From Phytopseudomonas punonensis (lineage in GTDB: Bacteria; Pseudomonadota; Gammaproteobacteria; Pseudomonadales; Pseudomonadaceae), in assembly GCF_900142655.1 (NCBI RefSeq), contig NZ_FRBQ01000002.1:380918-444917 (forward strand): 64,000 nucleotides of DNA, written 5' to 3'. The translations under genes were made by a program, and so were the position numbers. The notes below the pieces were generated by a model. That model saw nothing but the letters and a program-made list of their open reading frames with translations. It was not told the origin of the DNA and made no database searches. This document shows positions 9,169 through 21,480 of the stretch, in pieces (the stretch's first letter is position 1; each line of letters opens with the position of its first letter).

Positions 9169-12100
9169 TCAGCTCTTCACTGTCGCCAGCAGGCGTTCGA
9201 GCAGCGCTTCCAGCGTGTTGAAGCGTTCCTCTGCTCGCTCCATCGGCACCGAGAAGCGGAACAGGGTGGCGCCTTCGAACTTGTAGCGGTTCGGCGCGCT
9301 CTGGATCAGCTTGATCAGCGTCAGCGGATCGACCGGCGTTTCGGCGGCGAACTCGATTCGCCCACCCTGCGGCCCTGCGTCGATCTTCTTGATGCCCAGG
9401 CGCTCGGCTTGCAGCTTGAGCAGCGTGATGCGTACCAGATGTTTGGTCGGGTCGGGGAGCAGGCCGAAGCGATCAATCATCTCCACCTGCAGCTCTTTCA
9501 AGCCGTCCTCGTCGGTGGCGTTAGCGATACGTTTGTAGAGAATCAGCCGCGCATGTACATCTGGCAGGTAATCCTCGGGAATCAGCGCCGGTACGCGCAG
9601 ATTGATTTCCGGCCCACCGCCGAGTGGCTGGTCGAGGTTCGGCTGTTCGCCCTTGCGGATCGATTTGACCGCGCGCTCGAGCATTTCCATGTACAGCGTG
9701 AAGCCGACAGCCTGGATCTGCCCGCTCTGGCCGTCGCCGAGCAGTTCGCCGGCACCGCGGATTTCCAGGTCGTGGGTGGCCAGCACGAAACCGGCACCGA
9801 GATCCTGAGCGTTAGCGATGGCTTCGAGGCGCTTCTGCGCATCGTCGGTCATCTGCTTGCGTGGTGGCGTCAGCAGGTAGGCGTAGGCCTGGTGGTGGCT
9901 ACGGCCGACCCGGCCCCGTAGCTGGTGCAACTGGGCCAGACCGAACTTGTCGGCGCGCTCGATGATGATGGTGTTGGCGCTCGGCACGTCGATACCGGTC
10001 TCGATGATGGTCGAGGCGATCAGCACGTTGAAGCGCTTGTGATAGAAGTCGCCCATCACCTGTTCCAGCTCGCGCTCGTGCATCTGCCCGTGGCCGATAC
10101 CGATGCGTGCTTCCGGCACCAGTTCGGCGAGATCGGCGGCGCACTTCTCGATGGTCTTCACGTCGTTGTGCAGGTAGTACACCTGGCCGCCGCGCAACAG
10201 TTCGCGCAGTAGTGCTTCTTTGATCGTCGGGTTGTTCTGCTCCATGACGAAGGTTCGCACCGACAGGCGCCGTGCCGGCGGCGTGGCGATGATCGACAGG
10301 TCGCGCATGCCCGACACCGCCATGTTCAGCGTGCGCGGAATCGGCGTGGCGGTGAGGGTGAGAATGTCCACTTCACTGCGCAGCGCCTTGAGCACTTCCT
10401 TCTGGCGCACGCCGAAACGGTGTTCTTCGTCGATGATCACCAGGCCCAGGTTCTTGATCTTGACGTCGTCCTGCAAGAGCTTGTGGGTGCCGATGATGAT
10501 GTCGATCTTGCCCTCGGCCAGTTGCTGCACGGCCGCGCTGATTTCCTTGGCGCTTTTGAAACGGCTCATCACCTCGACCGTTACCGGCCAGTCGGCGAAG
10601 CGGTCACGGAAGCTGTTGTAGTGCTGCTGGGCGAGCAGGGTGGTCGGCACCAGAATCGCCACCTGGCGACCGCCGTGCACGGCGATGAAGGCCGCGCGCA
10701 TAGCCACTTCGGTCTTGCCGAAGCCGACGTCGCCGCACACCAGGCGATCCATTGGTTTGGGCGCGAGCATGTCGTCGCGCACCGCTTCGATGGCGCTCTG
10801 CTGGTCCGGTGTTTCCTCGAACGGGAAGCCGGCGCTGAAGGTCTCGTAGTCGGCTTTCGGGTCGTTGAAGGCGTAGCCTTCGCGTGCTGCGCGGCGGGCG
10901 TAGATGTCGAGCAGCTCGGCAGCCACGTCGCGAACCTGTTCGGCCGCTTTGCGCTTGGCCTTTTGCCAGACTTCCGAGCCCAGCCGATGCAGCGGTGCCA
11001 GAGCGTCGTCACTGCCGGTGTAGCGGGCGATCAGATGCAGGCTGGCGACCGGTACGTAGAGCTTGGCTTCCTCGGCGTACATCAGGGCGAGAAATTCGGC
11101 GGCCTGGCCGTCGAACTCCATCGTCACCAGGCCCAGGTAGCGGCCTACGCCATGATCGATATGCACCACCGGCGCGCCTTCGCGCAGCTCGGTGAGGTTC
11201 TTGATCACGTTGTCGCCGGCGTCTCGAGTCTTTTCACGACGGCGGCGCTGCATGACGCGTTGACCAAACAGCGGGCTTTCGGCGATGAGAGCGATGTCGG
11301 TTAGCTGCAGGCCTTCATCGAGCGGCGCGATGGTGATACCCAGGCGTTCCTTGCTCGCGCAGAACTGCGGCCAGCCATCCACTTCCTTGGGCTTGAGCTT
11401 GAGGCGTGCGAGCAGCTCCAGCAGCACCTCACGGCGACCTGCAGATTCTGCGCAGAACAGCACGCGCCCGGGATATTCCTCGATAAAACGGCGCAGCGCT
11501 GCCAGCGGTTCGCTGGTTTTCGCCTGGATCGCCAGGTCGGGCAGGGCGCTGGCTTCGAAGCGCGTGCGGCCAATACCGGTCTCGATGTCATCCTGGCTGA
11601 CGACTACCCGCGGCCAGTCTTTCAGGCGCGCAAAGCAGTCTTCGACCGGCAGGAAGATATCGGCTGGCGGCAGCAGCGGCCGCTCGGGATCGACGCGACG
11701 CTCCTCGTAGCGGTTGCGCGCATCGGTCCAGAACTGTTCCGCGGCCTTTTCGATACCGGGCAGCGAGAACACCTGGGTGTCCTGGGGCAGGTAGTCGAAG
11801 AGTGTGGCGGTTTCTTCGAAGAACAGCGGCAGGTAGTACTCGATACCGGCTGGGGTGATGCCGGTGGAAAGATCCTGATAGATCGGGCAGCGGCGGAAGT
11901 CGACGTCGAAGCGCTCGCGGAAGCGTCCGCGGAAATCGGTGACGGCTTTTTTCTCCAGCGGAAATTCGCGGGCTGGCAGCAGCTTGATCGACTCGACCTT
12001 GTCGATCGAGCGTTGGGTCTCCGGGTCGAAGGTGCGCAGGGTTTCGATCTCGTCGTCGAACAGGTCGATACGAAACGGCTGCTTGCTGCCCATCGGAAAC

Positions 12101-12612
12101 AGGTCGATCAGCGCGCCACGCACGGTGAATTCGCCATGCTCGTAGACGGTATCGACATAGCGATAACCGGTGGCTTCCAGACGCGCGCGCATGTCATCGA
12201 CATTGATGCGCTGACCGACATCCAGCACCAGGCTGCTGCCGAGCAGAAAGCGTGTGGGCGCGAGGCGATGCAGCGCCGTGGTGATCGGCACGACGAGAAT
12301 GCCGTGCTTGAGCTCCGGCAAGCGGTACAGCGCGGCGATGCGCTGGGAAATGATGTCCTGGTGCGGCGAGAACAGATCGTAGGGCAGCGTTTCCCAGTCG
12401 GGGAAATGCAGTACCGGCAACTCCGGCGCGAAGAAACTCAGCTCCTGCTCCAGGCGCTCGGCGCTCTGGCTATCGGCGGTGAGCAGCAGGGTGAAGCGCT
12501 TGGCAGCGCTGGCCGCTTCGGCAACGGCCAGGCTCAGTGCGGCACCGGGCAGGTTGCCCCAGTGTTGTTTACCGGCGGTGGCCGGCAAGGACGGCAGACG
12601 CAGTACAGGCAC
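9169..12612 (-). CDS. mfd: Transcription-repair coupling factor Mfd
   Basis: ATP-dependent translocase that removes RNA polymerase stalled at lesions and recruits UvrA. At 1147 residues it is full length. The order is an N-terminal UvrB-like module (about 1-340), the RNA polymerase-interacting domain (about 490-560), superfamily 2 helicase lobes with Walker A GDVGFGKTEVAMR (about residue 625) and DEEH box in VIIDEEHRFG (about 727), then the TRG motif region (QLRGRVGRSHHQAYAYLL) and the C-terminal TRCF domain (from about 1000). It is transcribed convergently to nagZ and divergently from the GAPDH gene. Confidence 0.98.
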   Translation of the reverse strand: MPVLRLPSLPATAGKQHWGNLPGAALSLAVAEAASAAKRFTLLLTADSQSAERLEQELSFFAPELPVLHFPDWETLPYDLFSPHQDIISQRIAALYRLPELKHGILVVPITTALHRLAPTRFLLGSSLVLDVGQRINVDDMRARLEATGYRYVDTVYEHGEFTVRGALIDLFPMGSKQPFRIDLFDDEIETLRTFDPETQRSIDKVESIKLLPAREFPLEKKAVTDFRGRFRERFDVDFRRCPIYQDLSTGITPAGIEYYLPLFFEETATLFDYLPQDTQVFSLPGIEKAAEQFWTDARNRYEERRVDPERPLLPPADIFLPVEDCFARLKDWPRVVVSQDDIETGIGRTRFEASALPDLAIQAKTSEPLAALRRFIEEYPGRVLFCAESAGRREVLLELLARLKLKPKEVDGWPQFCASKERLGITIAPLDEGLQLTDIALIAESPLFGQRVMQRRRREKTRDAGDNVIKNLTELREGAPVVHIDHGVGRYLGLVTMEFDGQAAEFLALMYAEEAKLYVPVASLHLIARYTGSDDALAPLHRLGSEVWQKAKRKAAEQVRDVAAELLDIYARRAAREGYAFNDPKADYETFSAGFPFEETPDQQSAIEAVRDDMLAPKPMDRLVCGDVGFGKTEVAMRAAFIAVHGGRQVAILVPTTLLAQQHYNSFRDRFADWPVTVEVMSRFKSAKEISAAVQQLAEGKIDIIIGTHKLLQDDVKIKNLGLVIIDEEHRFGVRQKEVLKALRSEVDILTLTATPIPRTLNMAVSGMRDLSIIATPPARRLSVRTFVMEQNNPTIKEALLRELLRGGQVYYLHNDVKTIEKCAADLAELVPEARIGIGHGQMHERELEQVMGDFYHKRFNVLIASTIIETGIDVPSANTIIIERADKFGLAQLHQLRGRVGRSHHQAYAYLLTPPRKQMTDDAQKRLEAIANAQDLGAGFVLATHDLEIRGAGELLGDGQSGQIQAVGFTLYMEMLERAVKSIRKGEQPNLDQPLGGGPEINLRVPALIPEDYLPDVHARLILYKRIANATDEDGLKELQVEMIDRFGLLPDPTKHLVRITLLKLQAERLGIKKIDAGPQGGRIEFAAETPVDPLTLIKLIQSAPNRYKFEGATLFRFSVPMERAEERFNTLEALLERLLATVKS

Positions 12613-12764
12613 AGGTGGCTCGCGATTGGTAACGATTTGGCCCCCGATTGTAACTATCCGCGAGGATGACTGTCAGTGTTTCGACCGCTGCAGATTGCCG
12701 ACCAATCCCTGTGTCGTCATAATGTAGCCCCTTTTTTCAGCCCCTACATGTGGAAGGTATTGCC

Positions 12765-14213
12765 GTGACTCAGAAGCCCGACCAGTGTCTTGGTGAATGG
12801 ATTGACCGTGAAGCTCTCGCCGAGGCGATGATTCCGCTGATTGGTCAGCTGTACCGCAACAACAACGTGGTGCTGTCGATCCATGGCCGCAGCCTGATCA
12901 ACCGCTCGGTCATCGAGATTCTCAAGGCGCACCGTTTCGCCCGTCACCGTCAGGCTGACGAGAGCGGCCTGGCTGTGCATGACTCCTACGCCGTACTCAA
13001 AGCCATGAGCGAGCTCAAGCTGGGTGCCGCGTCCGTCGACCTGGGCAAGATGGTCGGCAAGTTCAAGGCTGAAGGTAACGGCCGCAGCATCGAGCAGTTC
13101 GTCAAGGACGAACTGGCTGACGTAGCCAACCAGCAGAACGCTTCGCCACGCAAGGGCACCGACGTTGTTCTTTATGGTTTCGGTCGTATCGGCCGCCTGC
13201 TGGCTCGCATCCTGATTGAACACACCGGTGGTGGCGACGGCCTGCGTCTGCGTGCGATCGTCGTGCGTAAAGGCGCCGAAAACGACTTGGTCAAGCGCGC
13301 TAGCCTGCTGCGCCGCGACTCGGTACACGGCAAGTTCAATGGCACCATCACCATTGATGAAGAAAACAGCACACTGACTGCTAACGGCAACCTGATTCAG
13401 GTGATCTACGCCAAGGACCCGTCGGCTATCGACTACACCCAGTACGGTATCAAGGATGCACTGCTGGTCGATAACACTGGTGTATGGCGTGATGCCGACG
13501 GTCTTGGCCAGCACCTCAAGTGCCCGGGTATCGATCGTGTGGTTCTGACCGCTCCGGGCAAAGGCGCGCTGAAGAACATCGTGCATGGCATCAACCACGG
13601 TGAAATCACTGCTGACGACAAGATCGTTTCGGCGGCTTCGTGCACCACCAACGCCATCGTGCCGGTGCTCAAGGCAGTCAACGACAAGTACGGCATCGTC
13701 AACGGTCACGTTGAAACCGTTCACTCGTACACCAACGACCAGAACCTGATCGACAACTTCCACAAGGGCAGTCGTCGTGGCCGCAGCGCCGCGCTGAACA
13801 TGGTCATCACCGAAACTGGTGCTGCCACTGCTGCTGCCAAAGCACTGCCGGTTCTCAAGGGCAAGCTGACTGGTAACGCGATTCGCGTGCCGACGCCAAA
13901 CGTGTCGATGGCCATTCTCAACCTGAACCTCGAGAAAGCCACCAGTCGCGAAGAAATCAACGAGTACCTGCGCCAGATGGCCATGCACTCCGACCTGCAG
14001 AAGCAGATCGATTTCGTCAGCTCTCAGGAAGTGGTTTCTACCGACTTCGTCGGCTCGCGCCATGCCGGTGTAGTGGACGCTGAGGCGACCATCTCCAACG
14101 ACAACCGTGTTGTGCTGTACGTTTGGTACGACAACGAGTTTGGCTATAGCTGCCAGGTGATTCGCGTGATGGAAGAAATGGCTGGGGTCAACCCGCCGGC
14201 TTTCCCGCGTTGA
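12765..14213 (+). CDS. gap: N-terminally extended glyceraldehyde-3-phosphate dehydrogenase (PA3001 type)
   Basis: NAD(P)-dependent GAPDH homologue of 482 residues. An N-terminal extension of about 125 residues precedes the Rossmann domain, whose GFGRIGR motif follows RKGTDVVLY. The catalytic Cys293 is in SAASCTTNAIVP, and the C-terminal WYDNEFGYS motif is intact. GTG 12765 was chosen because GGAAGG precedes it by 7 bases and the product matches the known Pseudomonas N-terminus TQKPDQCLGEW; a GTG at 12750 has no ribosome-binding site. The extension distinguishes it from the standard glycolytic Gap. Its physiological direction is not evident from sequence. Confidence 0.93.
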   Translation: MTQKPDQCLGEWIDREALAEAMIPLIGQLYRNNNVVLSIHGRSLINRSVIEILKAHRFARHRQADESGLAVHDSYAVLKAMSELKLGAASVDLGKMVGKFKAEGNGRSIEQFVKDELADVANQQNASPRKGTDVVLYGFGRIGRLLARILIEHTGGGDGLRLRAIVVRKGAENDLVKRASLLRRDSVHGKFNGTITIDEENSTLTANGNLIQVIYAKDPSAIDYTQYGIKDALLVDNTGVWRDADGLGQHLKCPGIDRVVLTAPGKGALKNIVHGINHGEITADDKIVSAASCTTNAIVPVLKAVNDKYGIVNGHVETVHSYTNDQNLIDNFHKGSRRGRSAALNMVITETGAATAAAKALPVLKGKLTGNAIRVPTPNVSMAILNLNLEKATSREEINEYLRQMAMHSDLQKQIDFVSSQEVVSTDFVGSRHAGVVDAEATISNDNRVVLYVWYDNEFGYSCQVIRVMEEMAGVNPPAFPR

Positions 14214-14226
14214 TTGCATTGGCATG

Positions 14227-14257
14227 AAAAATGGGAGCCCTTGGGCTCCCATTTTTA
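14227..14257 (+). terminator. Terminator after the GAPDH gene
   Basis: AAAAATGGGAGCCC (14227-14240) pairs with GGGCTCCCATTTTT (14243-14256) around a 2-nt loop, ending in a T run. Confidence 0.9.
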
Positions 14258-14341
14258 TTGGTATTCCGCGAGCAAGTCGAGCTGCTGGACTCGGCTCGCG
14301 ATAGTGTTCGGAGAGGGAGCTATTGGCGAACCAGGAGGCAT

Positions 14342-15316
14342 ATGAACAGAGAAATGCTGGAGCAGCAGCAGATTCCGGTCTACTTCGCTGCTATCGCGGT
14401 TGCGGCTCTTGGTGGAACGCTGGCGCCAGTTGTGTTTCAGGGGATGGCGGTTCTGGTGACGCCCTCTATTGCGCTGCTGATGTACGCCATGTTTCTGCAG
14501 ATTCCATTTCTGGATCTGCGAAAAGGCTTGAGCAACAGGCGTTTTTTGGCGGCGCTGCTGGTCGCCAATTTCATTCTGGTCCCGATGCTCGTCTGGATGT
14601 TGACCCGAAGTCTGGTCGACCAGCCTGCGTTGTTGGTAGGTGCCTTGCTGGTTCTGCTCACTCCGTGTATCGACTATGTCGTGGTGTTCACGCACATCGG
14701 TAAGGGTGATTCGCAGCGGATGTTGGCGGCGACACCCTTACTGCTGTTGCTCCAGTTGCTGTTACTGCCTCTGTATTTGAGCCTCATGCTGGAGGCGGGG
14801 GCTCCACTGGTTATTGCCATCGAGCCCTTCGTACAGGCGTTTCTTGTCCTGATTGTTCTGCCGCTGGTGCTGGCTGTTGTCACTTGTGGGGTAGGGCGTA
14901 GACGGCAAGCTGTGCAGCGCTGGAACGATGCATGGGCCTGGGCTCCGGTACCTGCCATGGCGATTGTGTTAATTGTTGTGATCGGCTCGCAGATCGACTT
15001 CGTCATGCAAGAACTTGGCAAGCTTCTACCAGTCGTGCCCGTCTATCTCGGTTTCATGTTGCTGGCGCCTTTGCTTGGTGCCTTGGCCGCCTGGATTGCC
15101 AGGCTACCGGCTGGGACGGCACGCTCGGTGGTGTTCAGCAGCTCGACGCGGAACTCGTTGGTGGTATTGCCGCTGGCGCTGGCGCTGCCCGAAGGCGTTC
15201 GCGAGTTGGCCGCAGCGGCTGTCATTACCCAAACGCTTATAGAGCTGATAAGTGAGCTGATCTATATCCGTGCAGTGCCGGCGCTGATCTGGCGCAAGCG
15301 CAGGCCACCTCGGTGA
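14342..15316 (+). CDS. Bile acid:sodium symporter / arsenite-permease-like (BASS superfamily) transporter
   Basis: Inner-membrane protein of 324 residues with about ten hydrophobic segments in two halves, as in the BASS/ACR3 superfamily. Seen: VLLTPCIDYVVVFTHIGKGD in the first half and [20 protein letters not shown] in the second, the unwound-helix repeats that carry substrate. The start at 14342 follows AGGAGGCAT; a longer frame from 14231 would begin in the preceding terminator. No arsenic genes are nearby, so the substrate cannot be inferred. P. aeruginosa has the amino-acid permease aroP1 at this locus, so this gene replaces it. Confidence 0.8.
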   Translation: MNREMLEQQQIPVYFAAIAVAALGGTLAPVVFQGMAVLVTPSIALLMYAMFLQIPFLDLRKGLSNRRFLAALLVANFILVPMLVWMLTRSLVDQPALLVGALLVLLTPCIDYVVVFTHIGKGDSQRMLAATPLLLLLQLLLLPLYLSLMLEAGAPLVIAIEPFVQAFLVLIVLPLVLAVVTCGVGRRRQAVQRWNDAWAWAPVPAMAIVLIVVIGSQIDFVMQELGKLLPVVPVYLGFMLLAPLLGALAAWIARLPAGTARSVVFSSSTRNSLVVLPLALALPEGVRELAAAAVITQTLIELISELIYIRAVPALIWRKRRPPR

Positions 15317-16964
<1,648 letters not shown>

Positions 16965-16967
16965 TCC

Positions 16968-18179
16968 GTGGGTATCCGTGCATTTCTCGACAAGATCGAG
17001 CATAACTTCGAGAAGGGTGGCAAGTACGAGAAGTGGTACGCCCTCTACGAGGCGGCTGACACTTTCTTTTACCGTCCAAGCAGCGTGACCAAGACCACCG
17101 CTCATGTGCGTGATGGCATCGACCTCAAGCGCATGATGATCACGGTATGGGCCTGTACCTTCCCGGCGATGTTCTTCGGTATGTGGAACACCGGTTATCA
17201 GGCCAACCTGATCTTCGCTCAGAGCCCTGAGCTACTGGCTGCACAGGATGGCTGGCGTTTCGGCCTGATTGGCGCGCTTGCCGGGTTTGATCCGAACAGC
17301 CTGTGGGATAACTTCATTCAGGGGGCGGCGTACTTCCTGCCCGTGTATGCGGTGACCTTCATCGTTGGCGGGTTTTGGGAAGTGTTGTTCGCTTCGATCC
17401 GGCGCCATGAGGTCAATGAGGGTTTCTTCGTCACGTCCGTGCTGTTCGCGCTGATTCTGCCGCCGAGCATTCCGCTCTGGCAGGTAGCGCTGGGTATCAG
17501 CTTTGGCGTGGTGATCGGCAAGGAAGTATTCGGCGGTACTGGCAAGAACTTCCTCAACCCTGCACTGACCGGCCGTGCTTTCCTGTTCTTTGCCTACCCG
17601 GCGCAGATGTCTGGTGATCAGGTGTGGACGGCAGTCGACGGCTTCGCTGGTGCCACTTCGCTGAGCCTTGCGGCTTCCGGTGGCATGGACAATGTCATCA
17701 ACAGTGGCATTACCTGGATGGACGCTTTCATCGGCACCATTCACGGTTCCATGGGCGAAACCAGCACGCTAGCGATCTTCATCGGTGGTGCGGTGCTGTT
17801 GCTGACCAAGATTGCGTCCTGGCGCATCGTCGCCGGGGTGATGCTTGGCATGATCGCCTTGAGCTCGCTGTTCAATGCCATCGGTTCGGATACCAACCCG
17901 ATGTTCGCCATGCCCTGGTATTGGCATCTGGTGGTCGGCGGCTTTGCTTTTGGCATGATCTTCATGGCCACCGATCCGGTATCAGCTTCTATGACCAACA
18001 CCGGCAAGTGGATCTTCGGTGCTCTGATCGGTGTGATGGTCGTGCTGATCAGGGTGGTCAACCCGGCGTTCCCCGAGGGCATGATGCTGGCGATTCTGCT
18101 AGCCAACCTGTTTGCTCCTCTGATCGACCACTACGTGGTTCAGGCCAACATCAAGCGGAGGCTGGCACGTAATGTCTAG
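16968..18179 (+). CDS. nqrB: Na+-translocating NADH:quinone reductase subunit B
   Basis: Integral membrane subunit carrying riboflavin and covalently bound FMN and forming part of the Na+ pathway. It has 403 residues with about ten membrane helices after a cytoplasmic N-terminus. The covalent FMN acceptor is visible as Thr230 in [11 protein letters not shown], the target pattern of ApbE flavin transferase, which is encoded in the same operon. It starts at GTG 16968 behind a strong AGGAGGG. It overlaps nqrC by 8 bases. Confidence 0.97.
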   Translation: MGIRAFLDKIEHNFEKGGKYEKWYALYEAADTFFYRPSSVTKTTAHVRDGIDLKRMMITVWACTFPAMFFGMWNTGYQANLIFAQSPELLAAQDGWRFGLIGALAGFDPNSLWDNFIQGAAYFLPVYAVTFIVGGFWEVLFASIRRHEVNEGFFVTSVLFALILPPSIPLWQVALGISFGVVIGKEVFGGTGKNFLNPALTGRAFLFFAYPAQMSGDQVWTAVDGFAGATSLSLAASGGMDNVINSGITWMDAFIGTIHGSMGETSTLAIFIGGAVLLLTKIASWRIVAGVMLGMIALSSLFNAIGSDTNPMFAMPWYWHLVVGGFAFGMIFMATDPVSASMTNTGKWIFGALIGVMVVLIRVVNPAFPEGMMLAILLANLFAPLIDHYVVQANIKRRLARNV

Positions 18180-18960
18180 TCAAAAAGAATCCACCGCTCG
18201 CACGCTGACCGTCGCTCTGCTGGTCTGCCTGGTGTGCTCGGTGTTTGTTGCCGGTGCAGCCATCGCGCTGAAACCGACTCAAGTGGAAAATCGCCTGCTC
18301 GACAAGCAGCGCAGCATCCTGGCGATTGCCGGGCTGGCCAAGCCAGGCATGAGCGGTGCTGAAGTCAAGGCCGTGTTTGACGAGCGCATCAGTGCTCGCC
18401 TGGTGGATCTGGACAGTGGCAAGTTCAGTGATGTCAAAGACCCGCTGACGTTCGATCCTCTGGCCGCTGCCAAAGATCCGCAACAGTCCGAAGCCCTGAG
18501 TGGCAGCGAGGACATTGCTTCCATCAAGCGTCGCGAGAATCTCACCACCGTTTACCTGGTGGAGCGCGATGGTCAGATGGAAACGCTGGTGCTGCCGGTG
18601 CGTGGCTACGGCCTCTGGTCGACGCTGCACGGGTTCATGGCACTTGAGGGTGACCTGAATACCGTGGCCGGGTTCGGGTTCTACCAGCATGCCGAGACAC
18701 CCGGGCTGGGCGGCGAAGTCGACAATCCCAAGTGGGTAGGGTTGTGGCCGGGCAAGACCCTCTATAACGATCAGGGCGACCTGGTCATTCGCATCATCAA
18801 GGGTAACGTCGATGCCCAGAGTCCGCAGGCTACTCACCAGGTCGATGGCCTGGCCGGTGCCACGCTGACCAGCAACGGCGTGAATAATCTGTTGCACTTC
18901 TGGCTCGGCAAAAACGGCTTTGCCCGTTTCCTGGCCAATCTGCAGAAAGGGGAGGCCTGA
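18172..18960 (+). CDS. nqrC: Na+-translocating NADH:quinone reductase subunit C
   Basis: A 262-residue subunit with one N-terminal membrane helix ([21 protein letters not shown]) and a large periplasmic FMN-binding domain. The acceptor Thr231 lies in [12 protein letters not shown], the same D-G-x-A-G-A-T flavinylation signature as in NqrB. The middle region [14 protein letters not shown] and [19 protein letters not shown] are typical. The ATG overlaps the nqrB end, implying translational coupling. Confidence 0.97.
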   Translation: MSSQKESTARTLTVALLVCLVCSVFVAGAAIALKPTQVENRLLDKQRSILAIAGLAKPGMSGAEVKAVFDERISARLVDLDSGKFSDVKDPLTFDPLAAAKDPQQSEALSGSEDIASIKRRENLTTVYLVERDGQMETLVLPVRGYGLWSTLHGFMALEGDLNTVAGFGFYQHAETPGLGGEVDNPKWVGLWPGKTLYNDQGDLVIRIIKGNVDAQSPQATHQVDGLAGATLTSNGVNNLLHFWLGKNGFARFLANLQKGEA

Positions 18961-18962
18961 TC

Positions 18963-19630
<668 letters not shown>

Positions 19631-19631
<1 letters not shown>

Positions 19632-20239
19632 TGGAACACTATCTCAGCCTGCTGGCCAAGGCCGTGTTCGTCGAGAACATGGCACTCGCCTTCTTCCTTG
19701 GCATGTGTACCTTCATCGCCATTTCCAAGAAGGTAGAAACGGCCATCGGCCTCGGCATCGCCGTGATCGTGGTGCAGGTCATCACCGTGCCGGCCAACAA
19801 CCTGATCTATACCTACCTGCTCAAGGACGGTGCACTGGCCTGGGCCGGTCTGCCGGACGTGGACCTGAGCTTCCTTGGTCTGCTCAGCTATATCGGTGTG
19901 ATCGCCGCTATCGTGCAGATTCTCGAAATGCTCCTCGACAAGTACGTACCAGCGCTCTACAACGCGCTCGGTGTGTTCCTGCCGCTGATCACGGTTAACT
20001 GCGCCATTATGGGCGGCACCCTGTTCATGGTCGAGCGTGACTACAACCTGGCGGAAAGTACCGTGTATGGCTTCGGCTCCGGTCTTTCCTGGGCGCTGGC
20101 TATCGCCGCGTTGGCAGGCATCCGCGAGAAGCTTAAGTACAGTGATGTGCCCGCAGGCCTGCAAGGCCTGGGCATCACCTTCATCACCATCGGTCTGATG
20201 TCGCTAGGCTTCATGTCCTTCTCCGGCGTGCAGTTGTAA
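19631..20239 (+). CDS. nqrE: Na+-translocating NADH:quinone reductase subunit E
   Basis: A 202-residue polytopic membrane subunit, homologous to NqrD and to RnfA. Seen: [20 protein letters not shown] near residues 17-37 and [17 protein letters not shown] near residues 120-136, each supplying a membrane Cys for the NqrD/E iron-sulfur centre. It starts at 19631 within the TAATG overlap. Confidence 0.97.
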
Positions 20240-20254
20240 GGAAGGGATGAACAG

Positions 20255-21478
20255 ATGAACTATGAAATCTTTCTGGCGATCGGCATGTTCACGGCCATCG
20301 TCTTGGCGCTGGTGTTGCTGATCCTGATGGCCCGCGCCAAGCTGGTTTCCAGCGGCGACGTGAACATCGAGATCAACGGCGAAAAAACCATCGTGGTGCC
20401 TGCCGGCGGTAAGCTGTTGCAAACGTTGGCAGCGAACAACGTGTTCCTGTCTTCAGCCTGTGGTGGCGGTGGTACCTGCGCGCAGTGCAAATGTATCGTC
20501 GAGAGCGGTGGCGGCGAAATGTTGTCTACCGAGGAATCGCACTTCACCAAGCGCGAGGCCCGCGAGGGCTGGCGCCTTTCCTGCCAGACCGCGGTCAAGC
20601 AGGACATGAAGATCGAAGTACCGGAAGAAGTGTTTGGCGTCAAGAAGTGGGAGTGCACGGTGGAGTCCAACCCCAACGTCGCCACTTTCATCAAGGAGCT
20701 GACGCTCAAGTTGCCGGAAGGCGAGAACGTCGACTTCCGTGCGGGCGGTTACGTGCAGCTGGAATGCCCGCCGCACGAAGTGCACTACAAGGACTTCGAT
20801 ATCCAGGAGGAATATCGCGGCGATTGGGACAAGTTCAATCAATGGAAGTACGTATCCAAGGTCAACGAGACCGTGATTCGTGCTTACTCCATGGCCAACT
20901 ATCCCGAAGAGCGCGGTCTGGTTAAATTCAACATCCGTATCGCCTCCCCACCGCCAGGCAAGGATCATCTGCCACCAGGCCAAATGTCGTCCTATGTGTT
21001 CAGCCTCAAGCCAGGCGACAAGATCACCGTGTACGGACCGTTTGGCGAATTCTTCGCTAAGGATACCGATGCCGAGATGATCTTCATTGGTGGTGGTGCC
21101 GGCATGGCGCCAATGCGCTCGCACATCTTCGACCAGCTCAAGCGCCTCAAGTCGACGCGCAAGATCAGCTTCTGGTACGGCGCACGCTCCATGCGCGAAG
21201 CGTTCTACAACGAAGAGTACGACCAGTTGCAGACGGAGAACTCAAACTTCGAATGGCACCTGGCACTGTCCGACCCGCAGCCGGAAGATAACTGGACCGG
21301 TCTCACGGGCTTTATCCACAACGTGTTGTACGAGAACTACCTCAAGGATCATCCGGCACCGGAAGACTGTGAGTTCTACATGTGCGGTCCGCCCATGATG
21401 AACGCTGCGGTTATCAAGATGCTCACCGAGCTGGGTGTGGAGTCCGAGAATATCCTTCTCGACGACTTCGGCGGTTGA
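20255..21478 (+). CDS. nqrF: Na+-translocating NADH:quinone reductase subunit F
   Basis: NADH-oxidising entry subunit of NQR, 407 residues. It has an N-terminal membrane anchor (residues 4-27), a plant-type 2Fe-2S ferredoxin domain with Cys69, Cys75, Cys78 and Cys110, an FAD domain ([11 protein letters not shown]) and an NADH domain ([19 protein letters not shown] and the C-terminal [10 protein letters not shown]). It ends LLDDFGG, as is characteristic. Confidence 0.98.
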   Translation: MNYEIFLAIGMFTAIVLALVLLILMARAKLVSSGDVNIEINGEKTIVVPAGGKLLQTLAANNVFLSSACGGGGTCAQCKCIVESGGGEMLSTEESHFTKREAREGWRLSCQTAVKQDMKIEVPEEVFGVKKWECTVESNPNVATFIKELTLKLPEGENVDFRAGGYVQLECPPHEVHYKDFDIQEEYRGDWDKFNQWKYVSKVNETVIRAYSMANYPEERGLVKFNIRIASPPPGKDHLPPGQMSSYVFSLKPGDKITVYGPFGEFFAKDTDAEMIFIGGGAGMAPMRSHIFDQLKRLKSTRKISFWYGARSMREAFYNEEYDQLQTENSNFEWHLALSDPQPEDNWTGLTGFIHNVLYENYLKDHPAPEDCEFYMCGPPMMNAAVIKMLTELGVESENILLDDFGG

Positions 21479-21480
21479 GG

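Noticed and set aside
10420-11304. 294-codon plus-strand frame opposite mfd
   Set aside because: Lies across the conserved helicase region of mfd; shadow frame.
12748-12764. GAPDH start at GTG 12750
   Set aside because: It would place the GGAAGG ribosome-binding site inside the gene; GTG 12765 matches the conserved N-terminus.
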